DNA from: Cryobacterium sp. N22
GTDB lineage: Bacteria; Actinomycetota; Actinomycetes; Actinomycetales; Microbacteriaceae
Assembly: GCF_002929555.1 (NCBI RefSeq)
Contig: NZ_PJJP01000036.1
Location: 141,088-205,087 of the forward strand
DNA: 64,000 bases
Direction of reading: 5' to 3'
How positions within the stretch are numbered: the stretch's first letter is position 1; each line of letters begins with the position of its first letter. Shown here in pieces: positions 33,509 to 42,640 of this stretch. The notes beneath the pieces were generated by a model that saw only the letters and a list, made by a program, of their open reading frames with translations, was not told the DNA's origin and did not search any database. The position numbers and the translations under genes were made by a program.

Positions 33509-34234
33509 TCACACCCCGAGCTCCGCGCGCAGCGCCCAGGCATTCCGCACCGCGTTGCCGTCGCCGTCGTTGTTGAAGTAGGCGAACACCTCCCGCCCCT
33601 GTGCCGACCACTCGCGGATGCGGCCGGCCCACCACCGCAGGTCGGCGTCGGAATACGACCCGGCATAGAGGGAGTCGTGCGCGGGCCCGTGCAGCCGGAG
33701 ATAGACGAACGGCGCGGTGGCGCGCAGCACGCAGGGCAGCCCCGCCCCGCTCATCACGCAGTAGGCGGCTCCGTGCCGCTCCAGCAGGGCGAAGACCCCG
33801 TCGTCGAGCCAGCTTTCGTGCCGAAACTCCACCGCCACCCGGATCCACCACGGAAGGGCACCGAGGAAGTAGTCCAGGCGCGCATCGTCGCGGGCCTGGC
33901 CGGGTCCCAGCTGAACAAGAAGCACTCCGCGCCGGTCGCCCAGCTCGTGCCAGCCCGCGCCGATCCGGTCTGCCCAGAGCTCCGGCGCATAGAGCTTCTT
34001 CGCGTGGGTCAGCCCCCGGGGAGCCTTCACCGACATCAGAAACCCCGGTGGCAACCGGCGGTACCAGCTCGCAAACACGGTCGTCCGGGGCCACCGGTAG
34101 AAGCTCGCATTGAGCTCGACAGAGTCGAACGCGGCCACATAGGAAGCCAGCCGCTTGGCCGCGGGCAGGCCGGCGGGATAGAGCACGTTCTCCCAATGGT
34201 CGTAGCTCCAGCCCGAGGTGCCGATGTGAATCAT
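33509..34234 (-). CDS. DUF72 domain-containing protein
   Basis: 241 residues from the ATG at 34234 (MIHIGTSGWSYDHWENVLYP). This N-terminus and the following SYVAAFDSVELNASFYRWP, FLMSVKAPRGLTHAKKL, VLLVQLGP, VAVEFRHESW and VFAYFNNDGDGNAVRNA are the DUF72 (YecE-like) signature, a TIM-barrel family of unknown biochemical function. A longer frame to 34270 lacks support. Transcribed alone, divergent from a membrane-anchored hypothetical. Confidence 0.88.
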   Translation of the reverse strand: MIHIGTSGWSYDHWENVLYPAGLPAAKRLASYVAAFDSVELNASFYRWPRTTVFASWYRRLPPGFLMSVKAPRGLTHAKKLYAPELWADRIGAGWHELGDRRGVLLVQLGPGQARDDARLDYFLGALPWWIRVAVEFRHESWLDDGVFALLERHGAAYCVMSGAGLPCVLRATAPFVYLRLHGPAHDSLYAGSYSDADLRWWAGRIREWSAQGREVFAYFNNDGDGNAVRNAWALRAELGV

Positions 34235-34312
34235 CGGTCTGGTCCTAACACCGGGTCGGTAGTATTTCAAGTCACCGGACGTGCGACACGACCAGCACGC
34301 ATACGAAGCGGG

Positions 34313-35233
34313 GTGGCACGAATTTCAGAGGATGCTCGAGACTCGTCTCGCCCACGCCTCCCACCGGCGCGGTGGGCGACGGGCAACCGTGCCCGGATGA
34401 TCGTGGCCGCCGTCGCCCTCGTGCTGCTGTTGCTGATCGCCCTGGTCGTGCGGGCGGTCTCCCTGTCAACGGCCCAGGGCGAATACGATGCCGCGGCTGC
34501 CGCCTTCCAGCACGAACAGGCCGCGGCCGTGCGAACCGTCACCGCTGGCGAGAGCGCCCTCGATGACGCCATCGCCACCCTGACCGCGAGCGAGGGCAAG
34601 GTCTTCGCCGAGCAGCCCCGCCTCGCGCTGGCCGACGCCATCGACACCGCGACCACGAGCCTGAGCGCGGCCGCCCGGGAGCTCACGGCAGCGGAGAGCA
34701 CCGCGGCGTCCTCGGCGGCGCCGACCTCCCTCTTCGAGATGGGTGCCGGCGTGCGCGAGCACGCCCGCGTCCTCGCCGCGTTCGACTTCGGCGCCGCGAC
34801 CGGCGTCGACGGCGTCGCCGAGGACCTCGCCGCCCCGGTGGCGGCCGTCACCGCGGCCATGGCCGAGTGGCAGGCGGAGCAGGACCGGATCCTGCGCGAG
34901 CGGTACTCCAACAACGTGCACGCCACGGGCTGGACCGCAGAGCTCGACCAGTGCACCGGTTCCGTGGACGTGACCGCCCACTACCAGGACGTGCCGACCA
35001 TCGCCGAGCACTGGTCCTGCGGCGGCAAGGACTTTCCGGACGACGCCGGAACCGTGATCACCCTCACCGGTGTGCACGCCGGCACCTACAGGGTGGACGG
35101 CATCGTGGTCATGCTCAACGCCGACAGGCACAGCACCGCCGACATTCCCCGTGGCTACGACCTGCTCTACCAGACCTGCCAGAACGGGCAATCGGCGACC
35201 ATGTCGTTCACGGCGCTGACCAGGATCGCCTGA
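34313..35233 (+). CDS. Membrane-anchored hypothetical protein
   Basis: 306 residues if started at GTG 34313. An ATG at 34397 would give 278. An Arg-rich N-terminus precedes one membrane helix (MIVAAVALVLLLLIALVVRAV), then a long Ala/Glu-rich, probably coiled-coil extracellular stretch (~60-200). The C-terminal ~80 residues contain four cysteines in CTGSVDV, HWSCGGKDFPDDAG and YQTCQNG, likely beta-rich and disulfide-bonded. No family recognised. Its envelope location is supported, its function unknown. Confidence 0.72.
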   Translation: MARISEDARDSSRPRLPPARWATGNRARMIVAAVALVLLLLIALVVRAVSLSTAQGEYDAAAAAFQHEQAAAVRTVTAGESALDDAIATLTASEGKVFAEQPRLALADAIDTATTSLSAAARELTAAESTAASSAAPTSLFEMGAGVREHARVLAAFDFGAATGVDGVAEDLAAPVAAVTAAMAEWQAEQDRILRERYSNNVHATGWTAELDQCTGSVDVTAHYQDVPTIAEHWSCGGKDFPDDAGTVITLTGVHAGTYRVDGIVVMLNADRHSTADIPRGYDLLYQTCQNGQSATMSFTALTRIA

Positions 35234-35241
35234 CCCGCTCG

Positions 35242-36087
35242 TTACAGGACGCCGCCCTGCGGGAGCAGGTCGGTGGCGACCATGTCGATGCTGCGTTCCC
35301 ACAGCGCCGTCGCGAGGCCGGCATCCGTGGCCTGGCGGTTCGTGGAGTGCACCCGGCGCTTCTCGTAGTACTCGCCCGACTGCCAGTCGACCCCGGCGGC
35401 CGTGCTCGCCAGCCAGATCAGGGTGTCCGCGCCCTTCTCCGGCGTGATGAGCATGCGCTTGAGGGCGGTCTGGTAGACCAGCCGCATGATGCTTGTGGAG
35501 CCTGTGGAGAAGCTCGTGGCCACCACACCCGGGTGGAACGCCGCCGTGACCAGGCCCCGTGAACCGTAGCGCCGGTGCAGTTCGCGGGTGAAGAGGATGT
35601 TCGCGAGCTTCGCGTCGCCGTAGGCGTTGTTGGGCGAGTACTTGCGGTCGTTCTCGAGGTCGTCGAGGTCGAGGTGGCCGAACCGGTTGGCGGTGCTGGA
35701 GGTGTTGATCACCGACGCCCGGCTGGAGAGCAGACGATCCATCAGCAGGGTGGTGAGCAGGAACGGAGCCAGGTGGTTCACCTGGAAGGTCTTCTCGTGG
35801 CCGTCGACGGTGATCTCGCGGTTGCCCATGATGCCGCCGGCGTTGTTCGCGAGCACGTCGATCCGCGGGTAGCGCTGCAGGAGTTCGGCGGCGAGGGTGC
35901 GCACCTCGGCGAGCCGGCCGAAGTCGGCGATGAAGTGGTCTGCACCGAGTTCGGCGGCGATCGCCTCGGTCTTCTGCGGCGAGCGCCCGACGATGACGAT
36001 GCGCTCACCGGTCGCGGCCAACGCTCGCGCGGCTGCCGCACCGATGCCGTCGCTGGCGCCGGTGATCACAATGGTTCGGTCGGTCAT
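35242..36087 (-). CDS. SDR family oxidoreductase
   Basis: 281 residues from the ATG at 36087 (MTDRTIVITGASDGIGAAAA, classical TGxxxGIG cofactor motif). NNAGG is at ~88, catalytic Ser in NTSSTANRFG, and the Tyr-x3-Lys pair in NAYGDAKLAN. The sequence resembles retinol-dehydrogenase-like or WW-domain-oxidoreductase-like SDRs of actinobacteria. Substrate unknown. An ATG five codons upstream is possible. It is convergent with the membrane-anchored gene and divergent from gntR. Confidence 0.87.
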   Translation of the reverse strand: MTDRTIVITGASDGIGAAAARALAATGERIVIVGRSPQKTEAIAAELGADHFIADFGRLAEVRTLAAELLQRYPRIDVLANNAGGIMGNREITVDGHEKTFQVNHLAPFLLTTLLMDRLLSSRASVINTSSTANRFGHLDLDDLENDRKYSPNNAYGDAKLANILFTRELHRRYGSRGLVTAAFHPGVVATSFSTGSTSIMRLVYQTALKRMLITPEKGADTLIWLASTAAGVDWQSGEYYEKRRVHSTNRQATDAGLATALWERSIDMVATDLLPQGGVL

Positions 36088-36202
36088 CAGGTGCTCTTCC
36101 ACTCGTTTCGGGGCGAGGCATCAGCGACTCACGATCCCTGAACTCTACTGCGGGCGGCCGGGAGGCCTCCGGCGAGCCGCCGCCGACGCGTGTTGAGGTT
36201 AT

Positions 36203-36216
36203 TGATGCATTTATCA
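36203..36216. promoter_or_regulatory. Candidate GntR operator upstream of the gntR-MFS operon
   Basis: TGATGCATTTATCA has TGAT/ATCA arms around a 6-nt centre in an AT-rich patch 27 nt before the regulator's ATG. Autoregulation by the GntR protein is inferred from position. Confidence 0.35.
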
Positions 36217-36242
36217 GCCCGGTTTCTCGATACGATGGGGGA

Positions 36243-36908
36243 ATGCAGTTATCACCAGGCTCCCGCACGGTGGGCTCCTCAGCCGTGGAGCGTGCGTACA
36301 CCCACGTGGCCGATGCCATCATCTCCGGCGAGCTCGCGGCGAGCGCCCTCATCACCGAGGGCGATGTCGCCGTGTCCCTCGGACTCAGCCGCACCCCGGT
36401 GCGGGAGGCCTTTCTCGCGCTGGAGTCGGCCGGCCTGCTCAGGCTCTTCCCCAAGAAGGGCGCCATCGTCACCGCGGTCGACGACACCGAGACCGCCGAA
36501 CTCCTGCAGGTGCGCATCCTGCTCGAGACGAAGGCCGTGCAGCTCCTCGGCGAGCGCCCCGCCCAGATCGATGCCGTCGAGGCCGAGTTGCGTGCCCTGA
36601 TCCAGGCGCAGTCGGATGCCGCGGCCGCGGGAGACCTCCTGGCCTACGCCCGTGCCGATCACCGCTTCCACTCGCGGATCGTCGACGAGACGCACAACAG
36701 TGTCATCGACGAGATCTACTCCCGCCTCGGCCCCCGGCTCGAACGCCTGGTGCACAGGGTGGCCGCGCGCGACCCCGACAGCATCGACAGGCTCATCGCC
36801 GAGCACCGCCTCCTGGCCGAGCACCTGCGGGTGGGCGACACCGCCGCCTACGACCAGGCGCTCCGTGCCCACCTGGAATCCGGCCACCGCCTGCCCCGGA
36901 TGCTCTAG
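36243..36908 (+). CDS. GntR family regulator (FadR/FCD subfamily)
   Basis: 221 residues. The N-terminal winged helix (VERAYTHVADAIISGEL, then EGDVAVSLGLSRTPVREAFLALESAGLL) is a clear GntR DNA-binding domain. The C-terminal all-helical FCD domain (~90-221) has RADHRFHSRIVDETHN and EHRLLAEHLRVGD, containing the Asp/His metal-binding residues common in FCD proteins. The MFS transporter begins 16 nt downstream, so the regulator likely controls that transporter and its own expression. Confidence 0.92.
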   Translation: MQLSPGSRTVGSSAVERAYTHVADAIISGELAASALITEGDVAVSLGLSRTPVREAFLALESAGLLRLFPKKGAIVTAVDDTETAELLQVRILLETKAVQLLGERPAQIDAVEAELRALIQAQSDAAAAGDLLAYARADHRFHSRIVDETHNSVIDEIYSRLGPRLERLVHRVAARDPDSIDRLIAEHRLLAEHLRVGDTAAYDQALRAHLESGHRLPRML

Positions 36909-36924
36909 CCGAACAGAAAGCACC

Positions 36925-38127
36925 ATGACCATCCGCCGTACTCCCCGCGCCACTCCCCCGTGGCACCTCGCCGCACCCGCCCTGTTCGTCATGGCCTGGG
37001 GCGGCAACCACTTCACCCCGCTGCTGCACATGTACGAGACCCTCGGCCACTACTCCACGGTGACCGCGGACCTGTTCCTCGGCTTCTACGTCGTCGGCCT
37101 GGTTCCCGGCCTGCTGCTGGCCGGTGCCCTCTCCGACCGCCACGGCCGCAAGCCCCTCGTGGTCGCCGGGGTCCTCGCCGGCATCGTGGCGAGCATCCTG
37201 CTGGGGCTCGGGTTCTCCAGCGAGGTCGTCATCTGCCTGGGCCGGTTCCTCGCCGGCCTGAGCGTCGGCGTGGCGATGTCGGTCGGCACCGCGTGGATCA
37301 AGGAACTCTCCAGCGCCCCGTTCGACCTCGTCGCCCGGCCCACCGCCGGCGCCCGGCGCCCCGCCCTCACCTTGACCGTCGGCTTCGGCCTGGGCGCCGG
37401 GGTGTCCGGCGTGCTGGCCCAGTGGGGCCCGCTGCCCACACTGCTCCCCTACGCCGTGCACATAGTGCTGAGCATGCTGATCCTGCCCCGTCTGCTGCGC
37501 ACACCGGAGACCGTGCCGCGCAGCCGGGCGCACTCCTCCCTGTGGCTCGACCTGCAGGTGCCGCTGGCCGGCCACCGCCGGTTCCTGAGGGTGGTGCTGC
37601 CGACCGCCCCGTGGGTGTTCGGTGCCGCGGGCATCGCCTACGCCATGATGCCCAAGCTCGTGGAGTCGCAGCTCGGCGAGCTCAACCTGGCCTTCGCCAC
37701 CCTCCTGACCGTGGTCACCCTGGGCACCGGAGCCCTGGTGCAACCCCAGGTCTCCAGGCTCAACTCCATCACAAACGGCCGGGCCATCCTGGTGGGCATG
37801 GGACTCATGCTCACGGGCATCCTCAGCGCCGTCGGCACGGCCGTCACGCTCTCCCCGGTGCTGGCACTGATCACGGGCGTCCTGCTGGGCGCCGCCTACG
37901 GCATCACGGTGGTCGCGGGCCTCGTCGAGATCCAACGGATCTCCACCCCCACCGACCTGGCCGGCATCACCGGCGTGTACTACAGCCTCACCTACGTGGG
38001 CTTCCTACTCCCCGTGCTCTTCGCCAGCCTGACCGAGTTCGCGAGCTACCCGCTGATGCTCTCGCTGCTGGCCGCGGCCTGCGCCGGCTGCCTGGCGCTG
38101 ACCGCGGTGGGTCTCCGCCGCGCCTGA
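36925..38127 (+). CDS. MFS transporter
   Basis: 400 residues with about 12 predicted membrane helices. The loop 2-3 motif LSDRHGRKPLVVAGV (the MFS GxLaDrxGrkxxl motif) is intact, and WIKELSSAPFDLVARPTAGARRPAL marks the long cytoplasmic region. The second half begins near FGAAGIAYAMMPKLV. Drug or metabolite export is the usual role for this type; the substrate is unknown. It forms an operon with the GntR regulator. Confidence 0.88.
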   Translation: MTIRRTPRATPPWHLAAPALFVMAWGGNHFTPLLHMYETLGHYSTVTADLFLGFYVVGLVPGLLLAGALSDRHGRKPLVVAGVLAGIVASILLGLGFSSEVVICLGRFLAGLSVGVAMSVGTAWIKELSSAPFDLVARPTAGARRPALTLTVGFGLGAGVSGVLAQWGPLPTLLPYAVHIVLSMLILPRLLRTPETVPRSRAHSSLWLDLQVPLAGHRRFLRVVLPTAPWVFGAAGIAYAMMPKLVESQLGELNLAFATLLTVVTLGTGALVQPQVSRLNSITNGRAILVGMGLMLTGILSAVGTAVTLSPVLALITGVLLGAAYGITVVAGLVEIQRISTPTDLAGITGVYYSLTYVGFLLPVLFASLTEFASYPLMLSLLAAACAGCLALTAVGLRRA

Positions 38128-38148
38128 GCCCGCCGTCGGCATCCGGCG

Positions 38149-38553
38149 TCAGGGGGTCGGGCGGGCGGCCTCGCCGCGCTTGTCCTTCGCCTCACGCAGG
38201 AACACCAGCGGCAGCAGGAGCGTGGCCAGGGCCGTGATAAGCCAGACCACCAGCGCGGCCAGGATCCAGGTCTGCCAACCCTCGATGGTGAGTCCGCCGG
38301 GAAACAGCGAGGCGATCCACAGCGCCACGAACGTCGACAGCAGGCCGATGCCGCCCAGGAACGCCGGCGCTCCTCGCGCCACGACCTTGGCGAGGAACGG
38401 CGAGAGCACGCTCTGGGTCACGGCGAACACCACGACCGCGGTCACGAATCCGCTCGGCGTCACGGTGAGGTCGGACAGCACCAGCGACGCCACCCACAGA
38501 CCCAGGGCCGCCGAGAGCAGAAAGACCAGCGCGCGCAACAGGATGCGAATCAT
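38149..38553 (-). CDS. Small membrane protein (mycobacterial 4-TMS holin-like family)
   Basis: 134 residues with four hydrophobic helices (~4-24, 34-55, 64-85 and 94-115) and a basic C-terminus (LREAKDKRGEAARPTP). It resembles the small four-helix proteins annotated as phage-holin family in actinobacteria. No lysis gene or prophage is nearby, so a housekeeping membrane protein is more likely. It is convergent with the MFS gene. Confidence 0.75.
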   Translation of the reverse strand: MIRILLRALVFLLSAALGLWVASLVLSDLTVTPSGFVTAVVVFAVTQSVLSPFLAKVVARGAPAFLGGIGLLSTFVALWIASLFPGGLTIEGWQTWILAALVVWLITALATLLLPLVFLREAKDKRGEAARPTP

Positions 38554-38617
38554 GCCGCGATGGTAGCGCCGCCGCGGGTCCCCGTCATCCCCACCGCGCT
38601 CTCCCCCTCGTGGCCGG

Positions 38618-40444
38618 TCAGCGCGGTCCCCCGCCGCCGCCGCCCATCGTGCCGGTGGCGGCCACCCCGGCCGTGGCGCTGCTGGTGTTGGCGGCCGAGG
38701 CATAGTCCCCGTCGCTGTAGACACCCGCGGCCATCTGGCCTGACGCCGTTCCGCCCACGTAGACGCTGTAGCTCTCGCCGTCGACCACCTCATCTGACGA
38801 GAACACCACGGACTGGAAGTCCTTGATCGACTCGAAGGCGACCACCACGTCGCCGGCGCTGTTCACCAGCTGCACGGTGGTGCCGGCGGCCTGCACCGAA
38901 TCGAGCGAGACCGCCACGAACGACTGCGCCGACCCGGCGTCGGGCGACACGGCCATCCCGGCACTGCCCGCGGCCAGCAGGGTGCCGCCGGTCACGGTGA
39001 AGGCGCCGTTCACGTCGAGGGCGCCGTTGCCGCTGTTGGTCGGCCCGTTGACGACGAGGATGCCGCCGCTCATGGTCGCCGACCCGTTGGAGTCGAAGCC
39101 GTCTCCGTCGGCGTCGATCGTGGTGGTGCCGCCGGTGAGGGTGATGGTCTCCCCGCCGTCGGCGTCCATGCCGCCGCCACCACCGCCTGGAGCGGGAGCC
39201 TCGGCGGTATCGGTGGTGGTGCTGCTGCCGCTGGACGCATTGATGCCGTCGTCGCTGGCGGTGATCGAGACCGTGCCGCCGCCGATGCTGATGGTCGTGC
39301 TCTCCAGACCCTCATACGAGGTCGTGATGGTGGTGACGCCGCCGATGACGTCCAGCGCCGTGTCGGCGTGCACGCCGTCGTCGCCGGCCGCGAGGGTCAC
39401 CGTGCCGGAGGCGATCCGCACGGTGCCGTCCGAGTGCAGGGCGTCATCCGCCGCGTCGACGGTGAGCGTGCCGCCGTCGATCACGGTGACCACACCAGAC
39501 TTGACGCCCTTCGCCGAGGTGTCCTCCGAGACGGTCGCCGTGTGGCCGCCGCCGGATTCGACGGTGACGTCGGCCCCGGCGAACACCACGTCGGTGACCG
39601 CCTGCAGGCCATCGCCGACGGCGGTCACGTCGACGGTGCCGCCGGTGAGGGCGAGGTAGCCCCGGGTGACGTCCTCTTCGTTGTCGGCCTTGAGGCCGTC
39701 GCCGCCGGCGGTCACGGTGACGGTGCCACCGTCGACCACCAGGTAGTCCTTGCCGCGGATGCCGTCGTCCACCGCGGTCACCGTGACGGTGCCCGCGTTG
39801 ATGATCAGGCCATCCGTGCTCGTGATGCCGTCGTTGCCGTTGCCGGTCACGTCGAGCGACCCGCTGCCCGTGATGGTGAGGTCGGCCGCGCTGTAGAGCG
39901 CCGCGTTCGCGTCGGCATCCTCGCCGTAGGTGTCGGTGTCGGCCAAGGAATTCTTGGAGCCGTCGGCGAGCACGATCATCGCTTCGTCGGCCTCGGTCAC
40001 CACGAGGGCCGCACCTGTGGAGTTGGCGATCTCGACGCCGTTGAGGATCAGGCGCACGGTGCCCTCCCCTGAGGAGGCGACGACGATCTGGCCGTCGTCC
40101 AGGGTGCCGCTGAGTTCGTAGGTGCCGGCCGCGGTGATAGTCACGGTGCTGCCGGCGATGGTCACGGCGCCGTTGTCGGCCGACGCGCTCTCGCCGTCCA
40201 GTGCGATCTGCACGACGACGGCGGCGTCCCACTCGTAGTCGTCGGCGTCGTCGTGGGTCTCCTGGTTGGCGGCCAGCACCTCGGCGGCTGTGGTCGACTC
40301 GTCGATGGCGACCGCGGCGGTGCCGGCGGAGGTGGTGTCCGTCGAGTCCGTGGTCGAGGCGACGGCTGTGCAGCCGGTCAACAGGGCCGCGGTAACGAGG
40401 AACGGCAGCACGCGGGCGGCGGGGGTCTGGGGCGAATTCTTCAT
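38618..40444 (-). CDS. Carbohydrate-binding domain (DUF4353) lipoprotein
   Basis: 608 residues. The lipoprotein signal is MKNSPQTPAARVLPFLVTAALLTGC, with lipidated Cys25. The mature protein is a beta-helix-like repeat built from units such as GDGLKADNEED, GTVDVTAVGDGLQA and GTVTLAAGDDGVHAD, characteristic of DUF4353. A Gly-rich segment (EAPAPGGGGGGMDADGG) interrupts it and the tail is MGGGGGGPR. It is exported and surface-anchored. It follows the VTC-domain gene after 51 nt, and such proteins recur beside VTC and DUF4956 genes, so it may act with that polymer system. The ligand is unknown. Confidence 0.85.
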   Translation of the reverse strand: MKNSPQTPAARVLPFLVTAALLTGCTAVASTTDSTDTTSAGTAAVAIDESTTAAEVLAANQETHDDADDYEWDAAVVVQIALDGESASADNGAVTIAGSTVTITAAGTYELSGTLDDGQIVVASSGEGTVRLILNGVEIANSTGAALVVTEADEAMIVLADGSKNSLADTDTYGEDADANAALYSAADLTITGSGSLDVTGNGNDGITSTDGLIINAGTVTVTAVDDGIRGKDYLVVDGGTVTVTAGGDGLKADNEEDVTRGYLALTGGTVDVTAVGDGLQAVTDVVFAGADVTVESGGGHTATVSEDTSAKGVKSGVVTVIDGGTLTVDAADDALHSDGTVRIASGTVTLAAGDDGVHADTALDVIGGVTTITTSYEGLESTTISIGGGTVSITASDDGINASSGSSTTTDTAEAPAPGGGGGGMDADGGETITLTGGTTTIDADGDGFDSNGSATMSGGILVVNGPTNSGNGALDVNGAFTVTGGTLLAAGSAGMAVSPDAGSAQSFVAVSLDSVQAAGTTVQLVNSAGDVVVAFESIKDFQSVVFSSDEVVDGESYSVYVGGTASGQMAAGVYSDGDYASAANTSSATAGVAATGTMGGGGGGPR

Positions 40445-40495
40445 GGCGTCGTTCCAATCGGTGGGGTCAGTCAAAAACAAGGCAGGCGCTGGCGC

Positions 40496-41290
40496 CTAGC
40501 GGAAGTACCGGCGCAACACCGGTGCCCACTTGTTGTCGGGCAGGTCGCTGCGCAATGCGGCCATGCCGGTGCCGTACTTCGAGACGGTGGCCGGGCGATG
40601 GCCGTTGGCCCAGAGAATCCGGTCGACGGCGGATGCCCGGGAGCCGGATTTGGTCTCCACGATCGCCAGCCCCGGCCGGTCGAGCCGGCGCTGCGGAGCG
40701 TTCGCCCGGCGCTCCGTCGACCAGGACAGGCCGGTGTCGATCGTGGCCCGGCTGCTCGATTCCGGCAGGAACAGGGTCGTGCGCCGGTATCGGGTCGTGA
40801 GGGTCGGCACGAGGTCCTGCCCCTCGGCGCCGGTGATGTCGGCCTCGCCGAGCACGGCGTCGGTGTACCTTCGGCCCTCGCTGGTGAGCGTGGCCCTGTC
40901 GTCGATCGCATACGGCAGGCGGTCCTTGACCGTCGCTCCCCGGCCGCCGCGGGTCTTCACCTCGAGGTAGCTCTGGGCGGAGTCGACGTAGGTGCGGGTG
41001 CGGATCTTGAAGCGGCGCCGGCGCGGATGCGCCGCCATCAGGAAGCTGGTGAGCTCCGGGGTGTCGAAGTACACCGACTCGTAGGCGCTGGAGCGCACCC
41101 CGTCGATGTCGAGCACCCGCACACCGGGGTCCAGGCCCGCCAGCACCGCGTCCAGCTCCGAGCGGGGCAGTACGTACTTACGGTCGATGCGGGTGAGCAG
41201 GCCGGCCCGTTCGGTGAGCTCGGCCAGCCCGATGGTGTCCAGGCCCGCGAGCGGCACGTCCAGCACCACGCCGGTCGGCACGGCGCTCAT
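40496..41290 (-). CDS. VTC domain protein, predicted polyphosphate polymerase
   Basis: 264 residues, the length of a free VTC catalytic domain. The tunnel-fold motifs are TRIDRKYVLPRSEL, SVYFDTPELTSFL, RRFKIRTRTYVDS and YLEVKTRGGRGATVK. These supply the basic and acidic residues lining the active site in yeast Vtc4. RLDRPGLAIVETKSGS follows near the C-terminus. The family makes polyphosphate from ATP. Its start overlaps the stop of the DUF4956 membrane protein (ATGA), suggesting synthesis coupled to a membrane partner. Confidence 0.87.
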   Translation of the reverse strand: MSAVPTGVVLDVPLAGLDTIGLAELTERAGLLTRIDRKYVLPRSELDAVLAGLDPGVRVLDIDGVRSSAYESVYFDTPELTSFLMAAHPRRRRFKIRTRTYVDSAQSYLEVKTRGGRGATVKDRLPYAIDDRATLTSEGRRYTDAVLGEADITGAEGQDLVPTLTTRYRRTTLFLPESSSRATIDTGLSWSTERRANAPQRRLDRPGLAIVETKSGSRASAVDRILWANGHRPATVSKYGTGMAALRSDLPDNKWAPVLRRYFR

Positions 41291-41883
41291 CGGCCCGTGC
41301 CCTGCAGAACCGGCACCAGAGTGGGAGCCAGGGTGCGCGCCGCGCCCACCTGGTAGCGCACGTCGACGAGGGTGGTGTCGTTCACCAGGTCGAGGCTGCG
41401 CACGTACACACCGTGCACCCGGGCGCCGAGCAGCCCTTCGAGGTGCACGATGAGGTCGGACTCGTCGGCGAACGCGGCATCCAGCACCACGCTCTGCTGC
41501 CGGTAGCTGCGGAACAGGCGGGGGTTGTCGCCGACGTAGACCACGGCGAGGATCAGGGCCATCAGCAGCACGGTGAGCACAGTGGGTTCGGCGCTGAGGC
41601 CGGCGAGCAGCCCCATGGCCAGCGCCGCGAAGTAGTAGGCAACCTCGTGCTGCTCGATCTCGCTCGAGCGCAGCCGGATGATCGACAGCACCCCGAACAG
41701 ACCGAGACCGAGGCCGACGCCGACGGTGCTGGACGCGAGCACCTGCGCCACGGCCAGCACCCCGACGTTGACAATGAGGTACGCGACAACGAGGTCACGG
41801 CGTCGGTGACGCGGAAAATACAGCCCGAACGTGAGCAGGCTGATGAAGAGCAGATCGATCAGGATGATCGCGGCCTGCAGCAT
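41287..41883 (-). CDS. DUF4956 family membrane protein
   Basis: 198 residues from the ATG at 41883, preceded by GGAGGACACC. Earlier in-frame starts to 41925 are less supported. Four to five membrane helices occupy the first ~130 residues, with the diagnostic LGLFGVLSIIRLRSSEIEQHEVAYYFAALAMG. The soluble C-terminal domain (~135-198) has VHLEGLLGARVHGVYVRSLDLVNDTTLVDVRYQV. The family is repeatedly encoded next to VTC polymerases and may form a membrane channel or anchor for them. First gene of the three-gene module. Confidence 0.87.
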   Translation of the reverse strand: MLQAAIILIDLLFISLLTFGLYFPRHRRRDLVVAYLIVNVGVLAVAQVLASSTVGVGLGLGLFGVLSIIRLRSSEIEQHEVAYYFAALAMGLLAGLSAEPTVLTVLLMALILAVVYVGDNPRLFRSYRQQSVVLDAAFADESDLIVHLEGLLGARVHGVYVRSLDLVNDTTLVDVRYQVGAARTLAPTLVPVLQGTGR

Positions 41884-41994
41884 GGTGTCCTCCAAATGAA
41901 CAGTCGGTAACGCAACGATGTTCATCTAGCCGGACGCCCCTATGAGTCGGCTATGCCTCGGTTATGCCTCGGTTATGAGCCGCCTCCGAGTCGG

Positions 41995-42471
41995 TCAGCC
42001 GGCGTCCCTGGCGGCCTGCAGGGCACTGATGTCGAGCTTGCTCATGGCCAACATGGCCTCCATGACACGGGCGGCCGCGGCCGGATCGGGGTCTGCCAAC
42101 AGGGTGCCGAGCACCGGCGGCACGACCTGCCAGCTGAGGCCGAAGCGGTCCGTCAGCCAGCCGCACGGGCCGGGAGTCCCCCCGTCGCCGGTGAGCAGGT
42201 CCCAGAACCTGTCGATGTCGTCCTGGGCAGGCGCGGTGACCGAGAGCGAGACGGCGTCGGTGAACGGATGCCCAGGGCCCCCGTTGAGAGCCTGGAAGTC
42301 GAGCCCGTCGAGCCTGAAGTTCACCACCAGGGCGGTACCGGCGGGCATCGGGCCGCCCTCGCCGTAGCGGGACACGTTCAGGACCTCGGAATTGGGGAAG
42401 ACGGACACATAGAACAACGCCGCCTCCTCGGCCCTGTCATCGAACCAGAGGCACGGGGTGATCGGTTGCAT
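41995..42471 (-). CDS. VOC family protein (PhnB-like)
   Basis: 158 residues. MQPITPCLWFDDRAEEAALFYVSVFPNSEV, then VVNFRLDGLDFQALNGGPG and WLTDRFGLSWQVVP are the hallmarks of the PhnB/3-demethylubiquinone-methyltransferase-like VOC group, compact beta-alpha-beta proteins. No specific reaction can be inferred; these are often mislabelled as methyltransferases. It is divergent from the SOS-box small gene at 42641. Confidence 0.87.
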   Translation of the reverse strand: MQPITPCLWFDDRAEEAALFYVSVFPNSEVLNVSRYGEGGPMPAGTALVVNFRLDGLDFQALNGGPGHPFTDAVSLSVTAPAQDDIDRFWDLLTGDGGTPGPCGWLTDRFGLSWQVVPPVLGTLLADPDPAAAARVMEAMLAMSKLDISALQAARDAG

Positions 42472-42606
42472 GGTGGACTCCTTCGTTGGGGTGGGGCTCA
42501 TGAGGGCAATCTCCGACGATTGTGCACCCGGGCCGGCGATCGCACGAAGAGTCGTCCGGATCGGGTCGGCCCGATCTCGCAATGTCAGACCCCGAGGGGT
42601 AAACTT

Positions 42607-42622
42607 CGAACATATGTTCTAT
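42607..42622 (+). promoter_or_regulatory. Second LexA (SOS) box
   Basis: TCGAACATATGTTCTA matches TCGAAC-N4-GTTCGA with one mismatch and has the same 4-nt spacer as the dnaE2 box. It lies 18 bp upstream of the ATG of a small DUF6504-like gene. Confidence 0.8.
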
Positions 42623-42640
42623 CTGTTGAGGTGATGTGCC

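Noticed and set aside
38149..38553. Prophage holin
   Set aside because: Only a small four-helix membrane protein; no endolysin, integrase or structural phage genes nearby.
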